Below are positions 16,338 through 23,028 of a DNA stretch of 23,257 bases, piece by piece. The notes under the pieces are model-generated. The model searched no databases. It saw nothing but the letters and a program-made list of their open reading frames with translations, and had not been told where the DNA came from. The translations under genes and the position numbers were made by a program. Positions within the stretch are counted from its first letter, which is position 1, and the number at the start of each line of letters is the position of its first letter. Location of the stretch: NCBI GenBank assembly GCA_039801465.1, contig JBDRUT010000028.1, forward strand, positions 1 to 23,257, written 5' to 3'. Source of the DNA: JAOABV01 sp039801465. Its GTDB lineage: Bacteria > Hydrothermota > Tepidihabitantia > Tepidihabitantales > CAIPLT01.

Positions 16338-16772
16338 ATGAATATGCAAAAAGTTACTCTGAAATGGATTGATAATTTAAGATTTGTTGTTACCGACGAA
16401 AATAAACATAGTATGATTTTAGATACTAAGTCAGAAGTTGGTGGAACTGAAACCGGCTTTCAACCAATTGATATGATTCTAATCAGTTTAGGTGGTTGTA
16501 TGGCTTTTGATATTGTGTCAATCCTTCAGAAAAAGCGTGCTGGATTAAAAGAGATGATTGTTACAGTTGAAGGTGAACGAGCCGAAGAACATCCGAAACG
16601 ATATACGACAATTAAAGTCAAAATTCAAGTCAACCAAGAAATCAAAGAAGAAGACTTACAACGAGCATTTGAACTCTCGCGCGATAAATATTGCTCTGCT
16701 GCTGCGACCTTAAAGGTTCCACCAGAAGTGAAGTATGAATTACAAATAGGGGAGACCCAGAAGAAATTATAA
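16338..16772 (+). CDS. OsmC-like peroxide-reducing protein
   Basis: 144 residues, OsmC/Ohr fold (YhfA-like subfamily by length and sequence). The two reactive cysteines are in place: Cys54 in LGGCMAFDIV and Cys119 in DKYCSAAATLK, the pair that reduces organic hydroperoxides in studied family members. The long central helix (MILISLGGC) and the beta strands ERAEEHPKRYTTIKVKIQV fit the family. It sits 22 bases after the TlpA-like gene and 17 before guaB, in the same direction. Either the ATG at 16338 or the one at 16344 could be the start; neither has a clear Shine-Dalgarno, so translation may be coupled to the upstream gene. Confidence 0.88.
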   Translation: MNMQKVTLKWIDNLRFVVTDENKHSMILDTKSEVGGTETGFQPIDMILISLGGCMAFDIVSILQKKRAGLKEMIVTVEGERAEEHPKRYTTIKVKIQVNQEIKEEDLQRAFELSRDKYCSAAATLKVPPEVKYELQIGETQKKL

Positions 16773-16789
16773 TTTAGGCTTAAATCATA

Positions 16790-18244
16790 ATGAAAGTTCC
16801 TACCGCATATACCTTTGATGATATCTTATTAGTTCCACAAAAATCAAAAGTTCTGCCCAAAGATGTTGATACAAAGACTTATTTTACCAGAGAAATTCCA
16901 TTACAGATTCCTTTAGTTAGTGCCGCAATGGATACAGTGACTGAATCCAAAATGGCAATTGCTTTAGCAGTTGCTGGTGGTATTGGTGTTATTCATAAGA
17001 ATCTAAGCATTGAAAGTCAATGTGCCGAAGTTATTAAAGTCAAAAGAGCAGAAAGCGGAATGATTGTCGACCCGATAACAATCAGACCAGATGATACCTT
17101 AGAACATGCCAAGAAACTAATGGAACAATATGCAATTTCTGGATTACCGGTAACGGATAATTTGGGTAAACTCATTGGCATTATTACTAAACGGGATATT
17201 ATCTTTGAACTGGACATGAAAAAGAAAGTGAAATATCTGATGACGAAAGATAATTTGATTACGGCACCGGTAGGCACAACCCTAATAACTGCCCAGAAAA
17301 TCTTAAAACAACACCGAATAGAAAAACTACCGATTGTGAATAAGAATTTTGTTCTTAAAGGTCTAATCACAATAAAAGATATTGTAAAAAAACTGGAGCA
17401 TCCTGATGCTACAGTTGATAAATTAGGAAGGTTAAGAGTTGCTGCGGCAATTGGAGTAGGTAAAGATAGTATAAAAAGAAGTGAAGCACTGATTGATGCT
17501 GGTGTAGATGCTTTGGTCATTGATACTGCCCATGCCCATTCCGCAAGTGTGATTAATCTTACAAAACAAATCCGAAAGCAATTTCCTGATATGCAATTGG
17601 TTGTTGGTAATGTTGCGACCAAAGATGCGGTAAAAGAATTATTAAGATTAGATATTGATGCAATTAAAGTTGGTATCGGTCCGGGTTCAATCTGCACAAC
17701 GCGAGTTATTGCTGGTATTGGCGTTCCGCAATTTAGTGCAATATATGAATGTGCCCAACAAGCCCGAACCCGAAACATTCCAATAATTGCTGATGGCGGA
17801 ATAAGATTCTCGGGTGATATTGTCAAAGCATTGGCTGCCGGTGCATCAACTGTAATGATTGGAAATCTATTTGCCGGCACTGAAGAAAGCCCAGGTGAAG
17901 AAGTTATCTTAGAAGGTAGAAGATATAAAATATATCGGGCAATGGGCTCACTCGATGCAATGAAAAGAGGTTCTGCAGACCGATATTTCCAAGAAGAAGC
18001 CAAGAAATTTGTGCCTGAAGGCATTGAAGGTAGAGTTCCTTATCGTGGCAAAGTCAATGATTTTATCTATCAATTAATTGGTGGAGTAAAAGCCGGTATG
18101 GGATATTGCGGTGCGAAAACTATTAAAGAACTGCAAAGAAAAGCAAAATTTGTTAGTATTACTAATGCAGGCCTAAAAGAGAGCCACCCACATGATATAA
18201 CAATTACTAAAGAAGCACCTAATTACGAACTGCTTAACCAATAA
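16790..18244 (+). CDS. guaB: IMP dehydrogenase
   Basis: Catalyses IMP + NAD+ + water to XMP + NADH, the committed step of guanine nucleotide synthesis in the cytoplasm. At 484 residues it is full length. The N-terminal barrel segment TFDDILLVPQ is followed by two CBS domains (about 92-205: MIVDPITIRPDDTLEHAKKL, then LITAPVGTTLITAQKILKQH) that bind purine nucleotides in this family. The barrel resumes with DALVIDTAHAHS. The catalytic Cys302 lies in GPGSICTTR, followed by GIGVPQ. The mobile flap region GRVPYRGKVNDFIYQLIGG (about 409-427) is present. It is the last gene of the trxA-tlpA-osmC-guaB run. No guaA is nearby. No terminator with a T-tract is visible after it. Confidence 0.97.
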   Translation: MKVPTAYTFDDILLVPQKSKVLPKDVDTKTYFTREIPLQIPLVSAAMDTVTESKMAIALAVAGGIGVIHKNLSIESQCAEVIKVKRAESGMIVDPITIRPDDTLEHAKKLMEQYAISGLPVTDNLGKLIGIITKRDIIFELDMKKKVKYLMTKDNLITAPVGTTLITAQKILKQHRIEKLPIVNKNFVLKGLITIKDIVKKLEHPDATVDKLGRLRVAAAIGVGKDSIKRSEALIDAGVDALVIDTAHAHSASVINLTKQIRKQFPDMQLVVGNVATKDAVKELLRLDIDAIKVGIGPGSICTTRVIAGIGVPQFSAIYECAQQARTRNIPIIADGGIRFSGDIVKALAAGASTVMIGNLFAGTEESPGEEVILEGRRYKIYRAMGSLDAMKRGSADRYFQEEAKKFVPEGIEGRVPYRGKVNDFIYQLIGGVKAGMGYCGAKTIKELQRKAKFVSITNAGLKESHPHDITITKEAPNYELLNQ

Positions 18245-18346
18245 AATATACCAATAACCAACAACTTAGAGGAGAAGCACCAACCAAACCGCCAAACTTA
18301 AATTCCCATCGTAGTTTACATAAGATTTATTATCAGAACTAAACCT

Positions 18347-18382
18347 GTTGGGGGTGTCGGTGTGGTGTTGGGGTGTTTGGGT
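18347..18382 (+). other. G-rich tract with quadruplex potential
   Basis: In the 236-base gap between the convergent guaB and DUF4870-type genes, the plus strand holds G-runs at 18350-18354 (5), 18359-18360 (2), 18364-18365 (2), 18370-18373 (4) and 18379-18381 (3), separated by T-rich loops of 3-5 bases. A two-tier G-quadruplex is possible. It may mark the end of two convergent transcripts. Nothing else is evident in 18245-18435. Confidence 0.4.
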
Positions 18383-18435
18383 TAATTATTTAATAATTGC
18401 TCACTTAATATTTGGGGTCTAATATGGTCGTTTAG

Positions 18436-18527
18436 AGTTTTAAGTTTTTGGCATAGGTTGAAATTATGGGAATCTCCCTTTTATAGTTTTAGATTTTTGG
18501 CGTAGGTTGAAATTATGGGAATCTCCC
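18436..18527 (-). repeat. Duplicated 3' end of the DUF4870-type gene
   Basis: The 43 bases at 18485-18527, which code for the last residues of the minus-strand gene, recur at 18436-18478 just beyond its stop with 3 mismatches. The outer copy is out of frame and non-coding. The units are separated by 6 bases. Confidence 0.9.
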
Positions 18528-18867
18528 AAGGATTTCCTAATCCTGCAGTTATCATACCGACAATAATTATTACCAAATAAGCAAATGATAAAACTGAGCC
18601 AATTATATGATAGACAATCCAACCCAGGGCATTAAATAAAACGCCAATAATCAATATATGACCTAAAATTCCACGAAACATCACATTTATTAACCAGATA
18701 CCGAGCCAAAGGATAATATAGATTATTAATAAGACAAGACTCTGTTTGCCGTGTTGTTGGGCAAATTCATCATCTCGGCATAGATAAATCGGTAAAAAGC
18801 AGAAAAAAGGTAGATAACCAATTGCAGTTAATATCCGAGTTGAAGGCAATGGTTTTTGATTTTCCAT
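18481..18867 (-). CDS. DUF4870/Tic20-like small membrane protein
   Basis: 128 residues, minus strand, convergent with guaB. The N-terminus (TRILTAIGYLPFFCFLPIYL) is a first membrane segment. FAQQHGKQSLVLLIIYIILW matches the family's signature in which a charged FxxxHxKQ turn precedes the second membrane helix. A third segment (about 64-85) and a fourth (about 88-110) follow, then the conserved tail GNPWEIPIISTYA. Function is unknown across the family. The promoter at 18901-18874 places +1 on the A of the ATG, with no Shine-Dalgarno. The 3' end is duplicated just downstream. Confidence 0.8.
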   Translation of the reverse strand: MENQKPLPSTRILTAIGYLPFFCFLPIYLCRDDEFAQQHGKQSLVLLIIYIILWLGIWLINVMFRGILGHILIIGVLFNALGWIVYHIIGSVLSFAYLVIIIVGMITAGLGNPWEIPIISTYAKNLKL

Positions 18868-18873
18868 ATCTTG

Positions 18874-18901
18874 ATAATACCAGAAAATTGCGTAATGTCA
18901 A
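18874..18901 (-). promoter_or_regulatory. Promoter of the DUF4870-type gene; predicted leaderless
   Basis: Minus strand: TTGACA (18901-18896), 16-base spacer, TATTAT (18879-18874). Six bases separate it from the ATG (18867-18865), so the transcript would begin at the start codon. Confidence 0.5.
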
Positions 18902-18916
18902 TATGCTAAATATACA

Positions 18917-19077
18917 GTTCAAAAGTTTAAAAGTTCAAAGGTTCAAAGGTTCAAGGGTTCAAAAGTGACACGCAGTTTCACCCTGAAACGCGAAGCGTAG
19001 ATGGAGTGAAACGACATCAATTTATTTCAGGGTCTAAGGTTCAAAGGTTCGAAAGTTAAAGGTTAAAATGTTCAAAG
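18917..19077 (+). repeat. Repeat element, copy A: GTTCAAAR octamers around a palindromic core
   Basis: Six uninterrupted 8-base units (GTTCAAAA, GTTTAAAA, GTTCAAAG twice, GTTCAAGG, GTTCAAAA; 18917-18964) precede a core (18965-19038). Five looser units follow (19039-19077). Core features are the inverted ends CCCTGAAA (18981-18988) and TTTCAGGG (19025-19032), an inverted pair GTTTCAC / GTGAAAC, and a small hairpin ACGC-GAA-GCGT containing GCGAAGC. The inverted partner is copy B at 22438-22717. The element fills the gap between the divergent DUF4870-type gene and lptE and ends three bases before the lptE -35 box. No transposase is visible, so a REP- or MITE-like nature is inference. Confidence 0.9.
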
Positions 19078-19080
19078 GTC

Positions 19081-19109
19081 TTGACTTTTCTTATTATTAT
19101 TTACACAAT
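19081..19109 (+). promoter_or_regulatory. Putative promoter of the lptE operon; predicted leaderless
   Basis: TTGACT (19081-19086), 17-base spacer, CACAAT (19104-19109; 4 of 6 to consensus). The gap to the ATG at 19115 is 5 bases, so transcription would start at or one base after the start codon. No Shine-Dalgarno is present. Confidence 0.4.
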
Positions 19110-19114
19110 ATCTT

Positions 19115-19588
19115 ATGCTTAAATTTTGGTTCATATTTATTCTATTGTTAAGTTGTTGCGGTTATTCAACGAAAACTATTATTCCATCTCATCTCAAGAC
19201 TGTTGCGATTCCGGTTGTCGGTAATGAGACAATGAAACCAGGTTTAGATGGACTTTTAACTGACCAGTTGATTTCTGATTTTACTAAAGACCGAAGTTTA
19301 AGAATTACTTCTTTAGATAAAGCCAATCTTATCTTAAATTGTAAGATTACAAATTATGACCGCTCTCCCCAATCTTATACTTCTGCTCAAGAAGTTCTGG
19401 TCTGGAAAATAACTCTTTCTGCTTATGTTGAAGCCGAAGATAAAGTTGAAAATACTTTTATATATCAAGGCGATGTTTCAACTTTTGTCACTTATGATGC
19501 CCAATCCGAATCTGAAGATACTGGTATTGACCGAGCAATTAAAAAACTTTCTCAAGAAATCATAAGAAAAGTCTTAGCAACTTGGTAA
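19115..19588 (+). CDS. lptE: LptE-like LPS-assembly lipoprotein
   Basis: 157 residues. The signal sequence MLKFWFIFILLLSCCGYS has a lipobox (LLSC) with lipidation at Cys14 or Cys15 and the CGY start of the mature protein seen in LptE. The body carries the family's pattern: HLKTVAIPVVGNET (first strand), a helix LDGLLTDQLISDFTKDRSLR, then NLILNCKITNYDRSP, and a C-terminal helix IDRAIKKLSQEIIRKVLATW. LptE plugs LptD and helps insert lipopolysaccharide in the outer membrane, so this gene supports a diderm envelope. Its last 7 bases overlap the next gene. The family match is good but short lipoproteins are hard to separate from other LptE-fold proteins. Confidence 0.78.
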   Translation: MLKFWFIFILLLSCCGYSTKTIIPSHLKTVAIPVVGNETMKPGLDGLLTDQLISDFTKDRSLRITSLDKANLILNCKITNYDRSPQSYTSAQEVLVWKITLSAYVEAEDKVENTFIYQGDVSTFVTYDAQSESEDTGIDRAIKKLSQEIIRKVLATW

Positions 19589-20925
19589 AACCAATTAAGA
19601 AAACAACTCCTAATATTATTAAGGTCAAAATTGATAAGATTGTCTATCAGGGCAGTGGAATTGGCAATTTTGATGGAATTAAGGTCTTTGTGCCTTATTC
19701 AGCACCAGATGATTTAATCCAAGCAAAAGTTACCCAAAAGAAGAAAAATTATTGGCTTGCTGAAATTAAAAAGATATTAGAGCCGTCTTCTTTACGAACA
19801 ATACCACCTTGCATCTATTTTACTCAATGTGGTGGTTGTGACCTACAACATATAAAATATCGGTTTCAACTGGAACTGAAAAAAGAATTCGCCATAGAAT
19901 CCCTACAAAGAATCTGCCACCTAAAATTACCAACATCACCTGAAATCATACCGGCAAAACCATTTCGCTATCGCAATAAAACCCAATATCCACTCGCAAG
20001 TAATCCTTTAAGAATTGGATTCTATAAGCAATTGACTCATAATGTAATAGATATTGATAAGTGCTTATTACATCCTAATGTATTTGATGATGTGCGTCAG
20101 ATGGTTAGAGAGCAGATAATTAAAGTTAAAGAGCCGATTTACAATGAGATTCGCCATTTTGGAAATTTGCGTCATATTATTATTCGTCAGGGAATGAATA
20201 CCGATGAAATGCTTTTGATTTTTGTCACTCGCACTGATAATATTTCTAAAAAGTTATATGAGTCTTTAGTTAATAAGTTTTCTAATATTGTTGGTATTAT
20301 TCAGAATATTAATCCGGCAAAGACCAATCGCATCTTGGGTAACAAAAACAAAGTTTTATTTGGTCGAGATTATTATTTTGAGAAGTTATTGGACAAGCAA
20401 TTTAAGGTCTCAGGCGATGCGTTTTTTCAAGTAAATACTTATCAAGCAGAGAATCTGGTGAAGAAGTTAAGAGAATATCTTGGCACAGCAGAGCAAGTTT
20501 TAGATTTATATTGTGGAGTTGGCGTCTTATCAATAATGATTAGTGATTTGGCAAAAAAGATTTATGGTGTTGAAATCAGTGCTCAAGCAATTCAAGATGC
20601 GAATGAGAATATTAAAATTAATCAGATTCATAACATTGAATATTTTTCTGCTCCAGTAGAAAAGATGATCAATAAATTCCAAAATATTGATACAGTAATT
20701 CTTGACCCACCAAGAAAAGGATGTGCTGAATCTGTGCTTTTAGATATTATTAAACTTAAGCCGAAAAAGATTATCTATATCTCTTGTAATCCAACGACTT
20801 TTGCTCGGGATTTAACACTTCTGCTTAAGCATAATTATCATTTAGAGAAATACGAATTGATTGATATGTTTGCCCAGACCTATCATGTTGAGTCAATTGC
20901 AAAAATTGTTTCTGATAGAGTATGA
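19582..20925 (+). CDS. RlmD/RumA-type 23S rRNA (uracil-5-)-methyltransferase
   Basis: 447 residues. It transfers a methyl group from S-adenosylmethionine to C5 of a uridine in 23S rRNA (or tRNA for some relatives). A TRAM domain (about 10-66, IDKIVYQGSGIGNFDGIKVF) is followed by the Fe-S cluster cysteines Cys77, Cys83, Cys86 (CIYFTQCGGC) and Cys161. The Rossmann methyltransferase domain has VLDLYCGVGVLSIMIS, VILDPPRKGC and the catalytic Cys402 in SCNPTTFARDL. The start is TTG at 19582 inside the last codons of lptE (7-base overlap), giving MVKPIKK; a later start is possible because the TRAM domain begins near residue 10. It ends with an ATGA overlap into the next gene. The exact target base cannot be told from sequence. 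Confidence 0.92.
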   Translation: MVKPIKKTTPNIIKVKIDKIVYQGSGIGNFDGIKVFVPYSAPDDLIQAKVTQKKKNYWLAEIKKILEPSSLRTIPPCIYFTQCGGCDLQHIKYRFQLELKKEFAIESLQRICHLKLPTSPEIIPAKPFRYRNKTQYPLASNPLRIGFYKQLTHNVIDIDKCLLHPNVFDDVRQMVREQIIKVKEPIYNEIRHFGNLRHIIIRQGMNTDEMLLIFVTRTDNISKKLYESLVNKFSNIVGIIQNINPAKTNRILGNKNKVLFGRDYYFEKLLDKQFKVSGDAFFQVNTYQAENLVKKLREYLGTAEQVLDLYCGVGVLSIMISDLAKKIYGVEISAQAIQDANENIKINQIHNIEYFSAPVEKMINKFQNIDTVILDPPRKGCAESVLLDIIKLKPKKIIYISCNPTTFARDLTLLLKHNYHLEKYELIDMFAQTYHVESIAKIVSDRV

Positions 20926-22418
20926 CAAATAAGATTATTGTCAATGCGAAAAAGATTTACTCGCTTGATGATACGGATAATATTTATCAGTCAATGCTTA
21001 TTGAGAATGGTAAAATCATAGAACTCTCTAATGCACCTCTCCCCTATGCAATACAGAAAATCTCGTTTCCGGATAACTTCATTATCCCGGGCTTTATCGA
21101 TTCCCACACCCATATCCTTGGTCTTGGTCTACAGATAATATTTCCTGAAGTCTCGTCAAGTCAATCACTTAATGAGATATATGATAGAATTGCTTCTTCT
21201 TATCCGATTGCGAAAGAGTTTCGGTTTTTGGTTGTATTTAATTTTGAGCCGCAGAACATTAAAGAAAATCGCTATCCGCATCGTAAAGAACTTGACCGGA
21301 TAATTAAAGACTATCCATTACTTTTGTATCGGATTGATGGTCATTCTGGTGTATTGAATACAAAAGCCTTAGAAGAGATTCTTGCGACTAAAGACCCTTC
21401 ATTAGAAGATAGTTTAGAACTTGACCAATATCAAGAGCCAACTGGTGTTATTAGGGGTAAAGCCTATGAATTTACTGCGCGGTATTTTACGCAAAAGATT
21501 AATCCGGATATTCGGCTGGAAGCATTTTATAAGGCATGCGATTTAGCAATCAAGAAAGGTGTCACCACAATGGTAACAATGCTCGGGTCTGAAACCGATA
21601 ATATCACTTGCGAACTCTTATTACAATACCAATCTAAATTACCGATTGAAGTCATTCCATTTTATCAAACCAGAGATGTGATGCGAGTAAAAAAACTTGG
21701 TTTATCCAGAATTGGCGGTTGTATTTTGATTGATGGCTCATTCGGTTCACATACTGCAGGATTAAGACAAGATTATACGGATAAACCGAATCATCAAGGC
21801 GTTTTATATCTGACTGATGAAGAACTAAAAAAGTTTTATCAGGATGCAGAAAATAATAATCTACAAACAGCAGTGCATGCAATTGGTGATAAAGCAATTG
21901 AACAAGTCTTAAGGGTATGGGAAAAGATATTAAAAGAGAATCGATTACGGCATCGGATTGAACATTGTGAACTTTTAGATGATGAACTGATTGAACGAAT
22001 CAGAAAACTGGGCTTAATTGTCAGCGTGCAACCGGCATTTGAGTATTATTGGGGTGGTCCGAATAAGATGTATGCTTTAAGATTAGGCACAAGATGGCAA
22101 AAGACCAATCCCTTAAAAAAACTATTTGATGCAGAAATAACTGTTGTCGGTGGCTCAGATGCGCCAATCACACCAATTGACCCATTACTGGGAATAAGAG
22201 CAAGCATTGAGCATCCTAATACTGAATTTCGGATAAAACCATTACAAGCATTAAAGATGTTTACGAAAAATGGTGCTTATGCGGTATTTTCAGAAGACCG
22301 AATTGGTATGTTAAAAGAAAACTATCAAGCCAACTTTGTTGTCTTAAAAAACGACCCGAGCATGACAACAGAAAATGAGATACTAAAAGTCTTTAAAATG
22401 GGAAAAGAACTGAAATAA
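20922..22418 (+). CDS. Amidohydrolase family 3 (YtcJ-like) metal-dependent hydrolase
   Basis: 498 residues, translationally coupled to the methyltransferase gene by an ATGA overlap. A small beta-sandwich at both ends encloses a TIM-barrel amidohydrolase. Metal-site motifs visible are DSHTH (His62, His64) after PGFI, DGHSGVLNTKAL (about 139-150), a TMVTMLG strand, LIDGSFGSHTAGLR (about 269-282), VHAIGDKAIEQVL, RHRIEHCEL (about 345-353) and GGSDAPITPIDPL (about 410-422). The order matches YtcJ-type amidohydrolases; family members cleave C-N bonds in varied small molecules, and the substrate here is unknown. It ends 19 bases before the region where repeat element B begins, and it is the last gene of the lptE operon. 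Confidence 0.92.
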   Translation: MTNKIIVNAKKIYSLDDTDNIYQSMLIENGKIIELSNAPLPYAIQKISFPDNFIIPGFIDSHTHILGLGLQIIFPEVSSSQSLNEIYDRIASSYPIAKEFRFLVVFNFEPQNIKENRYPHRKELDRIIKDYPLLLYRIDGHSGVLNTKALEEILATKDPSLEDSLELDQYQEPTGVIRGKAYEFTARYFTQKINPDIRLEAFYKACDLAIKKGVTTMVTMLGSETDNITCELLLQYQSKLPIEVIPFYQTRDVMRVKKLGLSRIGGCILIDGSFGSHTAGLRQDYTDKPNHQGVLYLTDEELKKFYQDAENNNLQTAVHAIGDKAIEQVLRVWEKILKENRLRHRIEHCELLDDELIERIRKLGLIVSVQPAFEYYWGGPNKMYALRLGTRWQKTNPLKKLFDAEITVVGGSDAPITPIDPLLGIRASIEHPNTEFRIKPLQALKMFTKNGAYAVFSEDRIGMLKENYQANFVVLKNDPSMTTENEILKVFKMGKELK

Positions 22419-22437
22419 GCATAACAATGTAAAGAAA

Positions 22438-22717
22438 GTTCAAAAGTTCAAAAGATAAATTTCACACCTAAAAACAATCTTAAGATAATTTAAGATAACA
22501 CTAAAAGTTTAATAGTTCAAAAATAAATTTCACCCCTATTTTTGAACCTTTTAACCTTTGAACTTTTTAACCTTTGAACTTTTGAACCTTTGAACCTTTG
22601 AACTTTAAAACCTTAGACCATGCCTTATTTAGACCCTGAAATGAATTGATGTCGTTTCACTCCATCTACGCTTCGCGTTTCAGGAAGACACTTTATGTCA
22701 CTTTTGAACCTTTGAAC
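22438..22717 (-). repeat. Repeat element, copy B: inverted partner of the element before lptE
   Basis: Two GTTCAAAA units (22438-22453) and one at 22515-22522 point forward. Then nine contiguous units of the inverse form (TTTTGAAC/CTTTGAAC type; 22540-22611) run into the core (22612-22701), followed by two more inverse units (22702-22717). Bases 22631-22684 match the complement of 18982-19035 at 53 of 54 positions. Compared with copy A the core has an extra 14-base segment near 22620-22633. A 21-base stretch around ATAAATTTCACNCCTA is repeated directly (22454 and 22521 regions). The switch of direction forms a perfect 11-base inverted repeat (22515-22525 / 22537-22547) that could end transcription of the amidohydrolase operon. 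Confidence 0.9.
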
Positions 22718-22871
22718 TTTTCATTTTTTGCCCACCCCTTGACAAAGAAAAATTAACCTACCTAAAAATTTTTTCCCCAAAATGCCATTTTTTTGCGTCT
22801 TAGCATTATAGATGGCAAATATACGCGAAACGCTTAACGCTAAACGCTATATGTTAAAAAGAGATTGATTG
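22718..22871 (+). other. Intergenic stretch with a short AACGCT heptamer repeat
   Basis: Between repeat B and the right-edge gene. AACGCT occurs three times at 7-base spacing (22829-22848), preceded by the small hairpin GCG-AAA-CGC (22825-22833). A TTGACA (22739-22744) is present but has no good -10 at the right distance. No gene seen. Confidence 0.4.
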
Positions 22872-23028
22872 TCTATGAACAGAATTAGAAACCTGAATAG
22901 GAAATTTAATCCTAAACTGAAGATAAATGCTTTATAGACAATAATTTAACTCTATGAGCAGAATTAGAAACTGGGAAAAGAACTTTAATTGGCAAACTGA
23001 AGGTAAAAAGCAAATGCTTTATAGACAA
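22872..23028 (+). repeat. Degenerate duplicate of the right-edge gene's first codons
   Basis: The first 78 bases around the start of the right-edge gene (22951-23028) recur upstream, shortened, at 22872-22941. Shared blocks are AGAATTAGAAAC, AACTGAAG and AATGCTTTATAGACAA. The upstream copy also opens with ATG (22875) but reaches a stop after 20 codons (MNRIRNLNRKFNPKLKINAL). Confidence 0.85.

Noticed and set aside
17017..18024. Long open frame (335 codons) on the minus strand opposite guaB
   Set aside because: It lies wholly inside guaB, which has every family motif; the antisense frame has low-complexity Ser/Ile/Pro-rich translation, no ribosome site and no promoter.
18917..18964. Octamer array as a CRISPR
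   Set aside because: Units are contiguous 8-base repeats without spacers, and no cas gene is present.
22739..22768. Promoter for the right-edge gene (TTGACA at 22739)
   Set aside because: Only TAAAAA follows at 18 bases, and it lies almost 190 bases upstream of the start; not strong enough to list.
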